Shown: positions 1-9,392, counted from the stretch's first letter. The stretch is 64,000 nucleotides of DNA from JAHBTB01 sp964451255 (GCA_964451255.1 CAYVHL010000001.1:1178001-1242000); one strand, 5' to 3'. Program-made: numbers and translations. Notes: generated by a model from the letters alone, not told the origin.

Positions 1-710
1 TTCAGCAATTCTCCGCGCCGGACCTCAAGCCGGGTGCTCGCCCAGAACTTGAGGGCGCGGCCGCCTGGGGTCGTCTCGGGGTTGCCGAACATGACGCCGA
101 TCTTTTCGCGAATCTGGTTTATGAAGATGACCGCAGTGCGCGTCTTGTTGATCGTCCCGCCCAATTTGCGCAGAGCCTGCGACATCATCCTCGCCTGCAG
201 GCCTACATGGGTGTCCCCCATCTCGCCTTCGATCTCGGCCTTCGGCACGAGCGCGGCGACCGAATCGAGCACGACGATGTCCATGGCGCCCGAGCGGACC
301 ATCGAATCCATGATCTCAAGGGCCTCTTCTCCGGTGGTCGGCTGGGCTACGTAAAGCTTGTCGACGTCGACTCCCAGCCTCTTGGCATATTCGATGTCCA
401 GAGCGTGCTCCGCATCGACAAACAGGGCCATTCCGCCCGCTTTCTGGGCCTGGGCGATGACGTGGAGGGCGATGGTCGTCTTGCCGCTGGACTCCGAACC
501 GTAGATTTCAGTTATCCGGCTACGGGGCACGCCGCCGACGCCGAGCGCGGCGTCGAGGGAGAGAGAACCCGTCGATATGGCCTCCACAGACTCGGTCTCG
601 CCGCCTCCCAGGCGCATGACGGATCCCTTGCCAAATGACTTTTCAATCTGTTGCAGCGCTATGTCGAGGGCCCTCGCCCGGTCGGCCGCCCCGTTCTTCT
701 CGTTTGCCAT
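1..710 (-). CDS. recA: RecA recombinase, N-terminal part (runs off the window)
   Basis: RecA is the ATP-dependent strand-exchange protein of homologous recombination and the SOS co-protease. Reading the minus strand from ATG at 710 gives 236 codons with no stop before the window edge. The N-terminal helix is followed by Walker A GSESSGKTT at residues 71-79 and the conserved segments QIEKSFGKGS and FINQIREKIGVMFGNPETT. A purine-rich Shine-Dalgarno stretch (GGGGGAAGGA on the minus strand) lies just upstream of the ATG, which supports this start. The C-terminal third is outside the window. Identification is near certain; plus-strand reading frames across it are shadows. Confidence 0.98.
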   Translation of the reverse strand, partial: MANEKNGAADRARALDIALQQIEKSFGKGSVMRLGGGETESVEAISTGSLSLDAALGVGGVPRSRITEIYGSESSGKTTIALHVIAQAQKAGGMALFVDAEHALDIEYAKRLGVDVDKLYVAQPTTGEEALEIMDSMVRSGAMDIVVLDSVAALVPKAEIEGEMGDTHVGLQARMMSQALRKLGGTINKTRTAVIFINQIREKIGVMFGNPETTPGGRALKFWASTRLEVRRGELL

Positions 711-757
711 GGTCGTGTTCGTCCTTCCCCCGCACCAGAATCGCGGTATGAGACATC

Positions 758-786
758 AGTATACTAGTTTTGTTGACAAGAGGCAA
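758..786 (-). promoter_or_regulatory. Candidate recA promoter
   Basis: On the minus strand TTGCCT (786-781) is followed after 17 nt by a consensus TATACT (763-758), about 48 nt before the recA ATG. The -10 lies inside a palindrome, AGTATACT. No LexA-type operator that I can name is visible. Inferred from sequence only. Confidence 0.45.
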
Positions 787-956
787 CGGTCACCTCGCAG
801 GTCAACCTCGTAAAAATACTGGGTTTAGGGATAGGGCTGGTCGTCGGGACGCCTAGAGATTTCGGTAAAATCACCTTTACTGTCATGGGTGCCTCTCAGG
901 ATTGAGAGCGTGTCCAAGGGAAAGCTTGGCGCGAAGGCACGCAGAAAGGAATCAGG

Positions 957-1526
957 ATGAACAGGACTCTGCCCGTTTTAGCGATCGTCGCCATCGCCGC
1001 CGCCAGCCAAGCGTTTACAGTCGCTTCCTTCCAGGATCCGACCATCGGTCAATCGAACCTGGTCGTGTTCACGCTTTCCGGAGGCAGCCTCAGTGCCGGT
1101 TACACCGGCATTGAGCTCAACGTCCTTGGCACAAACTATTCGAACGTGACGATGACGATCACCCCTGTCACGATCAGCGGCAGCGGCCCGGTCTACAACG
1201 TCGCCGCCGGATCGGCGGTCTTCAGCACCGGCTCCGATTCGAACGTGCTGACGATCACGTGGGACGGAGCGAGCCTGGTTGAGCCTTTCTCCTTGGGCGG
1301 CAGCTTCGCGGCCGCGCAGACGGTCACGTTCAGCGGCTCCAGCGTCCCTGCCGCCGCCGCGACCTGGACGTCCAGGCAGTTTGCCTTCTCCTTTGCCAAT
1401 CAGCAGACCGGCCCGAACGGCACTACCTACTCGGCGTCGATGACATCTTCCGCGGTGCCTGAGCCAGCCACGATCGCCGTCTTGGCCATGAGCATCGTCG
1501 GCCTCGTGGCCCGCCGCCGTAAGTAA
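957..1526 (+). CDS. PEP-CTERM sorted secreted protein
   Basis: A 189-residue exported protein. It has an N-terminal signal peptide (MNRTLPVLAIVAIAAASQA), a low-complexity Ser/Thr/Gly-rich beta-type body with no recognisable catalytic motif, and a C-terminal PEP-CTERM sorting tag: VPEPATI, a hydrophobic stretch and the basic tail ARRRK. Proteins with this tag are handled by an exosortase and are commonly linked to surface or extracellular polysaccharide. No exosortase gene is in this window, so one must be elsewhere if the tag is functional. Three further PEP-CTERM genes lie near 38 kb and 51-52 kb. A strong hairpin follows the stop codon. Function of the body is unknown. Confidence 0.9.
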   Translation: MNRTLPVLAIVAIAAASQAFTVASFQDPTIGQSNLVVFTLSGGSLSAGYTGIELNVLGTNYSNVTMTITPVTISGSGPVYNVAAGSAVFSTGSDSNVLTITWDGASLVEPFSLGGSFAAAQTVTFSGSSVPAAAATWTSRQFAFSFANQQTGPNGTTYSASMTSSAVPEPATIAVLAMSIVGLVARRRK

Positions 1527-1547
1527 GGCTGGGCGGAGAATTTCCTC

Positions 1548-1581
1548 AAGTCGGCCGGTGGTTTTCGCCACCGGCCGACTT
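1548..1581 (+). terminator. Strong hairpin after the PEP-CTERM gene
   Basis: A perfect 14-bp stem (1548-1561 with 1568-1581) closed by the loop TTTTCG follows the PEP-CTERM stop by about 20 nt. There is no long T tract. It separates this gene from the promoter-like TATACT at 1589. Confidence 0.7.
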
Positions 1582-1588
1582 GCCTTTG

Positions 1589-1594
1589 TATACT
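1589..1594 (+). promoter_or_regulatory. -10-like TATACT before the ABC fusion gene
   Basis: TATACT ends 6 nt before the ATG at 1601 and no Shine-Dalgarno sequence lies between. This arrangement fits leaderless transcription. The -35 position would fall in the terminator hairpin and shows no consensus. Confidence 0.4.
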
Positions 1595-1600
1595 GCCCCC

Positions 1601-4009
1601 ATGCTTCGGGCGGCGTTCTTCACGGCCCTCTTGGCGGTGCTGGTGGCCCTTGCCGGCGCGCAGAGTGGCGTGACGACCATCCGCATGATGGCCAAGACCT
1701 GGGCCATACCATCGCCGAACGCCAGCGACCCGCGGTCGGTGGCCCGAAGGGCGATCTTTGACGAGTTCCACCGGCTGAACCCGGACGTGGAGGTTGTCAA
1801 CGCCGGTGGCCTTGAGCTCCCGTCCGACACCTCTGAAGTCGGGCTCTTCATGTCCATGGCCGGCGACACCGCCCCGGACATCTTTTACGTCAACTTCCGG
1901 CAGTACTACAACTACATCGACCAAGGATTCTGCCTGCCCCTGGACCAGTTCCTCAAGGGTGACAACGACGTCATGCGCCGTATCAACCCTGAGGTGCTCA
2001 AAGTCCTCAAGAGTTACGACGGACACATCTACTCCGTCCCCTTCTACCAAGTCGCCCAGGCCCTCTACTACCGCCGGGACCACTTCATTGACGCTGGGTT
2101 GGACCCCGACCGTCCGCCCAAGGACTGGGACGAGTTCTTGGAGTACGGGCGCAAACTCACGGAGAGCAAGCCGGGACGGAATGGGTTCGCGTTCGGCACG
2201 TCGGCGCAGAGCCAAGCGTATTGGTGGGTCAACTTTCTGTGGCAGGCTGGCGGGGACGTGGCCCTGCCGTCGCCTTCCGGTGTGTGGCGGTCAGTCATCG
2301 CGACGCCTCAAGGCGCGACGGCGCTTGACTATTTCCGTCGCTTGACCACCGAGACCTGGAAGGGTGCGGACGGGCTGAAACACGGCCCCATCAGCCGAAT
2401 GACCGCCGACCTGGCGGGGGACATCAGTGCGGGCAAGATCAGCATGTGGTTCAGCTACACCGGCGACGTCGTCCTGAACCAGAGCGACATCCCGGCGAGC
2501 CTGATTGGCATCGCCCAGATGCCCTCTGGGCCTGCCGGACACGCCAACGAGGTCAACGCCGGCATGTGGGCGATCAACTCGGGCGTCAAAGACCCCAAGA
2601 AACTCGACGCCTGCTGGAGGTTCATCCACTTCTGGGCCAGCCAACAGGCGGCCAAGATCTCAGCGGAGAGGTTCATCGATGCGGGTCTCGCCAAGTTTGT
2701 CAACCCGGCTGTGTTGGAGGAGATGGGCCGTCACGACCTGGCCACCCAGGTTGACCCGAACTACATCAAGGCGAACGACGAACTGTTCAAGACTGGGCAC
2801 CCAGAGCCGTACGGCCACAACTGCCAACAGGTCTACTCCGTGCTCGACAACGCCTTGGAGCGCGCGCGGCACGAAGACACCCCTGCCATCAAGATCTTGC
2901 GGGACGTCCAGGCGGAAATGGACCGCAAGCTACTCGGCTACACGCCACCGGAAGTGCTCGCCCGCCAACGAGGATGGGCCACCGGGATACTCGGCGTCCT
3001 CGTCCTGCTCGTCGTCTGGATATCGGTCGTCGCGTGGAAGAGGGCGCGGCACAGCCTTAGCCAAGTCGAGGACCGACTTGCCGCTGGCACTGACCGCCGA
3101 CGCGTCGCCAGGTTTCTGTTTTGGTGCCTCTTGCCAGCGGCCGGAAGTGTTTTGGTCTGGGCCTACATCCCATTGTTTCGAGGCCTGGTGATCGCCTTCC
3201 AAGACTTCAAGATCATCAAGGGCAGCCATTGGGTGGGGCTCGACAACTTCATCGAAGTCTTCACCCAGCCGATTTTCTACCGGTCTGTGGTGAACAGTCT
3301 TGTCTTTGTCACCCTCTCTGTCGGGATCGGGTTCTTGCTCCCCATCTTCCTCGCCGTCGCCCTCAACGAGATCCCACGGTTCAAGGTGCTGTTCCGGACC
3401 CTTTACTTCCTGCCCGCCATGACGAGCTCGGTGGTGGTCGCATTCCTATGGCGGCAGATCTATGACCGCGGCCCGACGGGCCTGCTGAACTCGCTCCTTG
3501 ATCCGCTCGTCGCAGTGTGGGACCGGATGGCCGGCGTCCAGCACGTGCCCATGGCAGTGGACTGGCTAGGCGATCCCAAGCTGGCGATGTTCGCCGTCGT
3601 CCTGCCCGGAATCTGGGCGGGAGCCGGGCCGGGTTCGATCCTGTACCTTGCCGCACTCAAGAACGTTCCAGAGGAACGCTACGAGGCAGCCGATCTCGAC
3701 GGCGCCGGTTGGATGCAGAAGCTCTTCAAGATAACCTTTCCCGGCTTGCGCCCCCTTATCCTGATCAACCTTCTTGGCGCGGTCATCGCCGGGTTCAAGG
3801 CGATGGAGAGCATCTTTATCCTCACCGGCGGCGGCCCCGTCTACGCCACCCACGTGCTCGGGCTCGAGATCTGGACGAACGCCTTCCAGTTCTTGAAGTT
3901 TGGCTACGCGACCGCCGCCGCGTGGGTCATGGGGGCGATGCTCATCGGCTTCACCCTGCTCCAGATGAAGACCCTCACGAGCATGAAGTTCACGGCCGGA
4001 AAGGGCTAG
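1601..4009 (+). CDS. Fused ABC sugar transporter: solute-binding protein plus MalF-type permease
   Basis: An 802-residue fusion. Residues 1-20 are a signal peptide. Residues ~25-450 look like a family 1 extracellular sugar-binding protein, with segments such as YSVPFYQVAQALYYRRDHF and a late NAGMWAIN. A transmembrane segment near 465-487 is followed by a MalF/UgpA-type inner-membrane permease whose EAA loop reads EAADLDGAGWMQKLFKITFP. The binding domain would therefore be tethered to its own permease outside the membrane. ATG 1601 is preferred to an upstream TTG at 1580, because a TATACT lies 6 nt before it and the signal peptide then starts cleanly. No second permease or ATPase gene is adjacent; the next gene is convergent, so partners must be encoded elsewhere. 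The substrate is unknown, probably a carbohydrate. Confidence 0.92.
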   Translation: MLRAAFFTALLAVLVALAGAQSGVTTIRMMAKTWAIPSPNASDPRSVARRAIFDEFHRLNPDVEVVNAGGLELPSDTSEVGLFMSMAGDTAPDIFYVNFRQYYNYIDQGFCLPLDQFLKGDNDVMRRINPEVLKVLKSYDGHIYSVPFYQVAQALYYRRDHFIDAGLDPDRPPKDWDEFLEYGRKLTESKPGRNGFAFGTSAQSQAYWWVNFLWQAGGDVALPSPSGVWRSVIATPQGATALDYFRRLTTETWKGADGLKHGPISRMTADLAGDISAGKISMWFSYTGDVVLNQSDIPASLIGIAQMPSGPAGHANEVNAGMWAINSGVKDPKKLDACWRFIHFWASQQAAKISAERFIDAGLAKFVNPAVLEEMGRHDLATQVDPNYIKANDELFKTGHPEPYGHNCQQVYSVLDNALERARHEDTPAIKILRDVQAEMDRKLLGYTPPEVLARQRGWATGILGVLVLLVVWISVVAWKRARHSLSQVEDRLAAGTDRRRVARFLFWCLLPAAGSVLVWAYIPLFRGLVIAFQDFKIIKGSHWVGLDNFIEVFTQPIFYRSVVNSLVFVTLSVGIGFLLPIFLAVALNEIPRFKVLFRTLYFLPAMTSSVVVAFLWRQIYDRGPTGLLNSLLDPLVAVWDRMAGVQHVPMAVDWLGDPKLAMFAVVLPGIWAGAGPGSILYLAALKNVPEERYEAADLDGAGWMQKLFKITFPGLRPLILINLLGAVIAGFKAMESIFILTGGGPVYATHVLGLEIWTNAFQFLKFGYATAAAWVMGAMLIGFTLLQMKTLTSMKFTAGKG

Positions 4010-4011
4010 GC

Positions 4012-4767
4012 TCAGAGGTCAGAGGGTGCCAGGACGCCTTTGGCATTTCCCATGGCCGTTAGGACGGTCTTGCCCGGCAACTTCTTTGCCGAGCCGTCCA
4101 ACATGCCGACTACGCGCCTCGAATCCGTCTCCCAGTCCCTTTCGTCAAAGAACAGCAGGGTCAGGCTTGGTTGACCCTGCTTGTTCTCGTCGGCTCCCGC
4201 GAGAAACGTGTTGCCCAAAATCGTGCTTGATCGGGGGTTGAGGCTGAGAAACGCCTCTCCCGGCTTCTCCTCGCCAGCCAAATACGGCTGCAGGTAAGGC
4301 GCGGCTGCCTGGGCCGTGTCGAGGACCGGGGGTAGCGCGTCGTCGTGCTCGGCCGCGTACGTGATGGTGGCGGTTGTCAGTTGTCGCATCCTCACCATCG
4401 TCCGTGTTTGCTGGGCGGCCACCCTTGCTTGGCTGAAGACGGGGAACAAAAAGGCGGCAATGACGCCGATACCGCACAAGCAGAGGCCGCCGATCGTTAC
4501 GAGGACGATCAGGGCGGTCCGGTTGCTGTTGCGATGGTCACCCGCGCTGGGCGGCGGGACGTGCGCGAACTTGTCGTCTCTAGGGGGTGGTGGGGCCGAA
4601 TAGGGGAACAGGCCGCCGATGGATCCGGCCGTCACCGCGTCGCCGCCTTCTTCGGGTTCAAGCAAGGTGCCTGGGTTGATGTCGCCCTTGTCGGCAAGGC
4701 CCTTGAGGCCTTCCAATGTGAACGGCCCTTCCTTTGCTCCCCCCTCACTGATCACGAAGTAGCGCAT
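4012..4767 (-). CDS. GYF_2-domain membrane protein with a pilin-like segment
   Basis: About 251 residues. The N-terminal ~50 residues (RYFVISEGGAKEGPF onward) match the GYF_2/DUF4339 type, a small domain often fused to membrane proteins. A proline-rich linker leads to one transmembrane helix near residue 90. This is followed by FPVFSQARVAAQQTRTMVRM, which resembles the helix of type II secretion pseudopilins and DUF1559 proteins, and then a soluble C-terminal domain. An in-frame ATG lies 14 codons upstream (4809). I chose 4767 because the GYF motif begins there and a TATCCT lies 10 nt ahead. It converges on the ABC gene with a 2-nt gap. Specific function unknown. Confidence 0.72.
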   Translation of the reverse strand: MRYFVISEGGAKEGPFTLEGLKGLADKGDINPGTLLEPEEGGDAVTAGSIGGLFPYSAPPPPRDDKFAHVPPPSAGDHRNSNRTALIVLVTIGGLCLCGIGVIAAFLFPVFSQARVAAQQTRTMVRMRQLTTATITYAAEHDDALPPVLDTAQAAAPYLQPYLAGEEKPGEAFLSLNPRSSTILGNTFLAGADENKQGQPSLTLLFFDERDWETDSRRVVGMLDGSAKKLPGKTVLTAMGNAKGVLAPSDL

Positions 4768-4835
4768 CGTTGCCACAAGGATAGCGGAAAGACAAGACGC
4801 CCACGCCACACTTTCGCCGGGGTAGCTTCATGCCC

Positions 4836-7235
4836 ATGCCGGAACGGATCTTGGTGGCCGCGGTCGGCATGGAGAGCCGGGTCGCGGGCTCGGAAGCGGT
4901 CTACACCTACACCGCCCGCCCAGGCCTCAAAGTGGGCGACGCCCACCTCGTCTCGCTGGGGCCGCGCCGGGTCGTGGGCTACATCCTTGACATCTACGAA
5001 ACATCACCCGAGGATCTTGGTTTTGACCCCGCCCAACTGAAGCCGGTCGGACCCCAGGTGCGGGGCATGGAGTTGCCCGAGCCGACCCTCGAACTAGTCA
5101 GAGAGGTCGCCCGGCAGACATTGTCTTCTTTGCCGTCCGCCCTTGGCCCTGCGGTGCCCCCAGGTACCCGCGACCGCCTGGTTGCGACGTGGGAATGGAC
5201 GGGGAGGATCCCGGAAGAACAGGCGTCTGCCGCCCTGTCTGAGACGCTGCGGGTTCTGCAGGAGGGCGCAGTGGTGGACACGAAGGCCAAGCCTCTACCG
5301 GACGCGACCAAGAGGCACCTGCGCCAATTGGAGAAGATGGGTCTCGCCCGGGCCGTCATGGCGTTGGCTCCGGCAATAGCAAGGCGGGGAGCGCAGGGCA
5401 ACTTCCGGCTGACTCCCGACCTAGAGAAGGTCGAACGGTTTCTGTCCGGCCCGGGCCGCCGCCGGCCGGCCCAATCGATCACCCTCATGCGCCTACAGGG
5501 CAGCGAAGCCGCCAGTTTCTCGACGCAGGAGATCAAGACGCTTGGGGGCGGGACTGACCAAACGGTCAAAGCCCTGGTGGACGCTGGACTGCTCGAACAA
5601 GTGGTCGAGGCGCAAAGGCCCGTCAAGCCGCCGACGCCGAACTCCGAACAACTGACGGCTATCGCCGCCGTGTCCAGGTCGGTCGCTGACGGGTTGCCTG
5701 ACACCTTCCTCTTGTTCGGCGTCACGGGATCAGGCAAGACGGAGGTCTATCTGCGTTGCGCCGAAGAGGCCCTCCGACGGGGGCGGCAAGTCCTCTACCT
5801 GGTCCCTGAGATCGCGTTGACCGCCCAGGTCATCGCCCACCTGAGGGCCCGGTTCGGGCCTCGGGTCGCGGTCCTCCACAGCAACATGACGCCCGCCGAG
5901 CGTCTCGAGTCTTGGCTTCGGATCCGGAGCGGCGAAGCCCCGGTTGTGTTGGGAGCGAGGTCGGCGCTTTTCGCCCCGGTCACCGACCTCGGCCTCATCG
6001 TGATGGACGAGGAGCACGAGGCGAGCTACAAACAAGAGAGCGCGCCAAGATATCACAGCAAGCGTCTGGCCCAGTGGATGGCCGGGCACCACGGGTGCCC
6101 GTTGGTCCTCGGTTCGGCCACGCCGAGCGTCGAGTCATTCTTCGAGGCGCAAGCCGGGGAGACCAAGCTCATCAGGCTGACCAAGAGGGCGGCCAGCGCG
6201 AAGCTGCCGACTGTCCATTTGGTTGATTTGACCGAGACATACCGCGAACATCGTGCCTCGGTTTTCGCGCCGCCACTTCACGAGGCCCTTGGCGAGACCT
6301 TGGCGAACGGAACCCAAGCGATCCTGTTTCTCAACCGCCGGGCGTACGCGCCTTTTGTGGTCTGCCGGGACTGCGGCCACCGCTTCATGTGTCCGCGTTG
6401 CGCGGTGGCCTTGTCGTTCCACCGCCGTGAGCGCCGTCTGCGTTGCCACCATTGCGACTTTGACTCCCCAGCCCCCGACACCTGTCCAGAATGTACGGGA
6501 ACCAAAGTGTCAGCCTTCGGGGTCGGGGCAGAGAAGGTCGAGGAGGCGGTCGCCACCCACTTCCCGACCGCGCGTGTCGCCCGTCTCGACCGTGACGTTG
6601 CCCGTCGGAAGGGCGCCCTGGAAGAGATCTTCACAAAGTTCCGTGGCCACGAGATCGACGTGCTTGTCGGCACGCAGATGGTGGCGAAGGGGCTGGACTT
6701 CCCCGATGTCACCCTCGTCGGGGTCATCGCCGCCGACATCTCCTTGAACATTCCCGACTTTCGTGCCAGCGAGCGGACGTTCCAACTGCTCTCGCAGGTC
6801 GCGGGCCGTGCGGGCCGTGGTGTAAAGCCGGGCCGGGTTTACATCCAGACGCTCAGCCACGACCACCCGGCAGTTGTCGCCGCCCAGAACCACGACTTCG
6901 AACCCCTTTACCGGGCCTTGGTCGAAGAACGCCAGAACGCTGGCTACCCTCCCTTTTGCCGCCTGGTCAACATTGTCTTCACGAGTCCGTCAAGGACGGA
7001 GGTGGTACAGCATTCCGCAGTCGCAGCCCAACGTCTGAGGGTCGCCCTGCCGACCGCCGAGATCCTGGGCCCGGTCGATTGCGCGTTTGAGCGTCTGCAC
7101 GAGCAGTGGAGACGCCATGTGCTGATCAAGGTGGCATCGGGCAGCGATCTGAGGCCCATTCAGGGCGCCGTCAACCACATGCCGTCCAATCGAGTCAAGA
7201 CAGTGGTCGACGTCGACCCCTACAACATGCTTTGA
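4836..7235 (+). CDS. priA: Primosomal replication restart helicase PriA
   Basis: PriA reloads the replisome at stalled forks. The ~799-residue protein has an N-terminal DNA-binding part, then Walker A GVTGSGKTE near residue 296 and a DEEH box (VMDEEHEASYKQ) near 392. A zinc-binding insertion at ~510-560 contains CRDCGHRFMCPRC and CHHCDFDSPAPDTCPEC, and helicase motifs V/VI follow (GTQMVAKGLDFP, SQVAGRAGRG). These make the assignment firm. ATG codons at 4830 and 4836 are both possible; the second leaves 7 nt after a TAGCTT -10-like element. It converges with the DinB-like gene across 7 nt. Confidence 0.97.
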   Translation: MPERILVAAVGMESRVAGSEAVYTYTARPGLKVGDAHLVSLGPRRVVGYILDIYETSPEDLGFDPAQLKPVGPQVRGMELPEPTLELVREVARQTLSSLPSALGPAVPPGTRDRLVATWEWTGRIPEEQASAALSETLRVLQEGAVVDTKAKPLPDATKRHLRQLEKMGLARAVMALAPAIARRGAQGNFRLTPDLEKVERFLSGPGRRRPAQSITLMRLQGSEAASFSTQEIKTLGGGTDQTVKALVDAGLLEQVVEAQRPVKPPTPNSEQLTAIAAVSRSVADGLPDTFLLFGVTGSGKTEVYLRCAEEALRRGRQVLYLVPEIALTAQVIAHLRARFGPRVAVLHSNMTPAERLESWLRIRSGEAPVVLGARSALFAPVTDLGLIVMDEEHEASYKQESAPRYHSKRLAQWMAGHHGCPLVLGSATPSVESFFEAQAGETKLIRLTKRAASAKLPTVHLVDLTETYREHRASVFAPPLHEALGETLANGTQAILFLNRRAYAPFVVCRDCGHRFMCPRCAVALSFHRRERRLRCHHCDFDSPAPDTCPECTGTKVSAFGVGAEKVEEAVATHFPTARVARLDRDVARRKGALEEIFTKFRGHEIDVLVGTQMVAKGLDFPDVTLVGVIAADISLNIPDFRASERTFQLLSQVAGRAGRGVKPGRVYIQTLSHDHPAVVAAQNHDFEPLYRALVEERQNAGYPPFCRLVNIVFTSPSRTEVVQHSAVAAQRLRVALPTAEILGPVDCAFERLHEQWRRHVLIKVASGSDLRPIQGAVNHMPSNRVKTVVDVDPYNML

Positions 7236-7242
7236 CCCGGTC

Positions 7243-7710
7243 TTACCGACGCAAGTACTGGGAGAACTGTTCGACGTGGTACATGTCGTGCCCGACGATG
7301 GACCATGCCCAGTCGAGGGCCGTGAACTCCCCACGCTCGTTATGCACTGTCGAACGGCCCCATTCATGAGCTGCCAGACCCTGGCAGTAGGCCAGGGTAG
7401 CGGCACGGTTCCTTGCGAACAGTTCCAGCGCCTCGGCCACGTCCCAGTCTTCATAACGCTGGTCGGCCGCCCGCACCTCCTCGTCGAGGTTCAAGATCTC
7501 GGAGCCTGGCTCCTCGACGCATTGTCTAATGCGGCCCAACAGGATCGGCTCCCAGTCGGCCAGGTGCGCGACCGAGAACCGCAATGTGAAGCGTGACGGA
7601 TCCAGCGCTGTGTCGTGGAGGGAGGTGGGGATGGTCGACACGATGTTGCGCACGGCTTCTGGCGACAGGCGCAGGGCATGAAACAGGTAGTGGAGCCTTC
7701 CCATGGCCAC
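7243..7710 (-). CDS. DinB-like four-helix metal-binding protein
   Basis: 155 residues. The segments SVAHLADWE, an acidic middle, and SIVGHDMYHVEQ near the C-terminus give the His residues typical of the DinB/YfiT four-helix bundle fold, which usually binds a divalent metal. Members range from thiol-dependent transferases to proteins of unknown role, so no reaction can be assigned. The start is uncertain: ATG 7710 and the ATG two codons later are both plausible. It lies 49 nt downstream of the isomerase-like gene on the same strand and may be cotranscribed with it. Confidence 0.75.
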   Translation of the reverse strand: MAMGRLHYLFHALRLSPEAVRNIVSTIPTSLHDTALDPSRFTLRFSVAHLADWEPILLGRIRQCVEEPGSEILNLDEEVRAADQRYEDWDVAEALELFARNRAATLAYCQGLAAHEWGRSTVHNERGEFTALDWAWSIVGHDMYHVEQFSQYLRR

Positions 7711-7759
7711 TTCTACCCTTCTTGGCCAGCGAAATGTGTCTGCTTCCAGCCAGGGGGCC

Positions 7760-8617
7760 TCATGCCCTGCCCAAGATGGCGTCCATCGCGTTCGACGTGT
7801 TCTTGGCCCGCACGAGCGGATAGTGCTTGTACAGCGGGATCAGCTCGGCCACGACAGGGCCGTCGTATCCGATCTCGGCGATAGCCGCCATCACCGCCGG
7901 CCAATCGACGTCGCCCTCCAGCAAATCGACGAACCCTTCGGCCGTCCCGACCGCTCGGCGGAAGTCCTTGAAGTGGATGCCGGCCACCCGATGGCCGAGG
8001 ATTCTGAGCCACTGTTCCGGATACCCATAGGGCAAGATGTTGGCGACGTCCACATAGGCGCCAACCGCTTTGTCCCCGATTTCGTCGATCAACCCGGCTA
8101 CCTCCAAGGGCGACAGGAGGAACTTGTTCCATACATTTTCCAGGCCCATCCGCACGCCAAAGTCCCCGGCGACCGGCGCGAGGGCGGCCAAACCGTCTCG
8201 CGTGTGGCCCATGACATCCTCGTAACTTAGGGCCGGGCGGTCCGGAAGGAAGAACACGTCCACCGCCCCAGGGATCGTCAGCAACGTCCGGCAACCAAGC
8301 CAGTTGGTGATCTGGAGCATCTTGGCCAAGGCCCCCTTCGCGCGAGACCGGTCGGCCGCCTCCGGGCTCGCCAAGCTATAACCCCAGTAGAGGCCCGACG
8401 CCACGCTGGCGACCTTCACTCCGGCCTTCTTTGCCAGTTCCAGCACCGCCGAGCAATCCGCCTGCGTCGTCTGGAGGCCGAGCACCCCGTCCTCGGAGAC
8501 ACAGACTTCGACCGCTTCGTAACCGTGCTTAGCCGCATAGCCAAAGAAGGACTCCAGGGGAAGCGTGGCCTCGAGGCCTCCAGGGTAGGACCAGTAGTTG
8601 ATCGACTTGAGGAGCAT
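7760..8617 (-). CDS. Sugar phosphate isomerase/epimerase-like TIM barrel
   Basis: 285 residues in the xylose isomerase-like TIM barrel superfamily (AP endonuclease 2 type). The four expected metal ligands can be placed: Glu in GLENVWNKF, Asp in AYVDVANI, His in GIHFKDF and Glu in VVAELIP. This family includes epimerases and isomerases of sugars, inositols and hydroxypyruvate. The sequence does not tell which substrate is used. A TATCAC element lies 6 nt before the ATG, consistent with a leaderless start. The DinB-like gene follows on the same strand. Confidence 0.85.
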   Translation of the reverse strand: MLLKSINYWSYPGGLEATLPLESFFGYAAKHGYEAVEVCVSEDGVLGLQTTQADCSAVLELAKKAGVKVASVASGLYWGYSLASPEAADRSRAKGALAKMLQITNWLGCRTLLTIPGAVDVFFLPDRPALSYEDVMGHTRDGLAALAPVAGDFGVRMGLENVWNKFLLSPLEVAGLIDEIGDKAVGAYVDVANILPYGYPEQWLRILGHRVAGIHFKDFRRAVGTAEGFVDLLEGDVDWPAVMAAIAEIGYDGPVVAELIPLYKHYPLVRAKNTSNAMDAILGRA

Positions 8618-8702
8618 GGGCCCGTGATACCCGCCTGGCTCATTCCGGGCTAGGCTCAGGTCAGAAGGGACCGGTCTGTCGTCCGCAAACGATCGACCAG
8701 GC

Positions 8703-9386
8703 TCAGGCGGTGGGGATCTCTTGGAAGAACGGGCAGCCCGAACTGTCGATGTCGGGAGCGTGGGCCAGGTCTAGAGGCTTTGGATGGACGCCCGCTGCCT
8801 TCGCCATCTGCTCGTTGATGTCGGAGAGTAGCTTCTTTGAGTATCCGGGGAACTGCTTGATGACGATCCCGTCTCTTCCCACCAGCGTCGAGAAGCAAGA
8901 GTCCAGCGACCGGTAGGAAGCGTAGACCTTCTTCTCCTTTGAGGTGACCAGCGGGAAATTGACGTCAAAGTCCATCCGGTATTTGTCCGCGTCAATCCGC
9001 TGCATGTCGGTCACACCGAGGATGGTGGCTTTCCCATTGAAGTTCGCCTGGATCTGGTTGAAGAACTCTTGCGCCTGCATGGCGCATGGACAACCGTCCT
9101 TGATCATGTAGACCAGGACCGGCCCCTTCTCCAGCAGGCTGGAGAGCTTCAACTCTTTGCCGTTCGAATCCTTCAAATCGAGTTCCGGAGCCGCCTTGCC
9201 AGGGATCGCCAGCACCGCTTTACGCATTTCATCCGTCACCGGGTGCAACGGGGCGAGGATGGTGGCGAGGTCGTCCGCCTGGGTGTCGCCTTTTGTCCGG
9301 TTGCGCCACGAGGCCATCGATAGAGAACCGGCGACCAAGACCGTCGTCGCTGTCAATATCACCCAGCGCAATGCGCGGACGTTCAT
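8703..9386 (-). CDS. Membrane-anchored thioredoxin-fold (AhpC/TSA-like) protein
   Basis: 227 residues. An N-terminal hydrophobic segment (residues ~7-25) anchors or exports the protein. The body has the redoxin pattern: GKAAPELDLKDSNGKEL, then VLVYMIKDGCPCAMQAQEFF with a CPC pair at the peroxidatic/thioredoxin position, then a domain with a conserved cis-Pro region. It is probably a periplasmic thiol oxidoreductase or peroxiredoxin-like protein; the exact partner is unknown. It is divergent from lipA, and a TAGACT lies 6 nt before its ATG. Confidence 0.8.
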   Translation of the reverse strand: MNVRALRWVILTATTVLVAGSLSMASWRNRTKGDTQADDLATILAPLHPVTDEMRKAVLAIPGKAAPELDLKDSNGKELKLSSLLEKGPVLVYMIKDGCPCAMQAQEFFNQIQANFNGKATILGVTDMQRIDADKYRMDFDVNFPLVTSKEKKVYASYRSLDSCFSTLVGRDGIVIKQFPGYSKKLLSDINEQMAKAAGVHPKPLDLAHAPDIDSSGCPFFQEIPTA

Positions 9387-9392
9387 AGCACG

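Noticed and set aside
773..778. Consensus TTGACA on the plus strand upstream of the first PEP-CTERM gene
   Set aside because: No -10 element is found 16-18 nt downstream.
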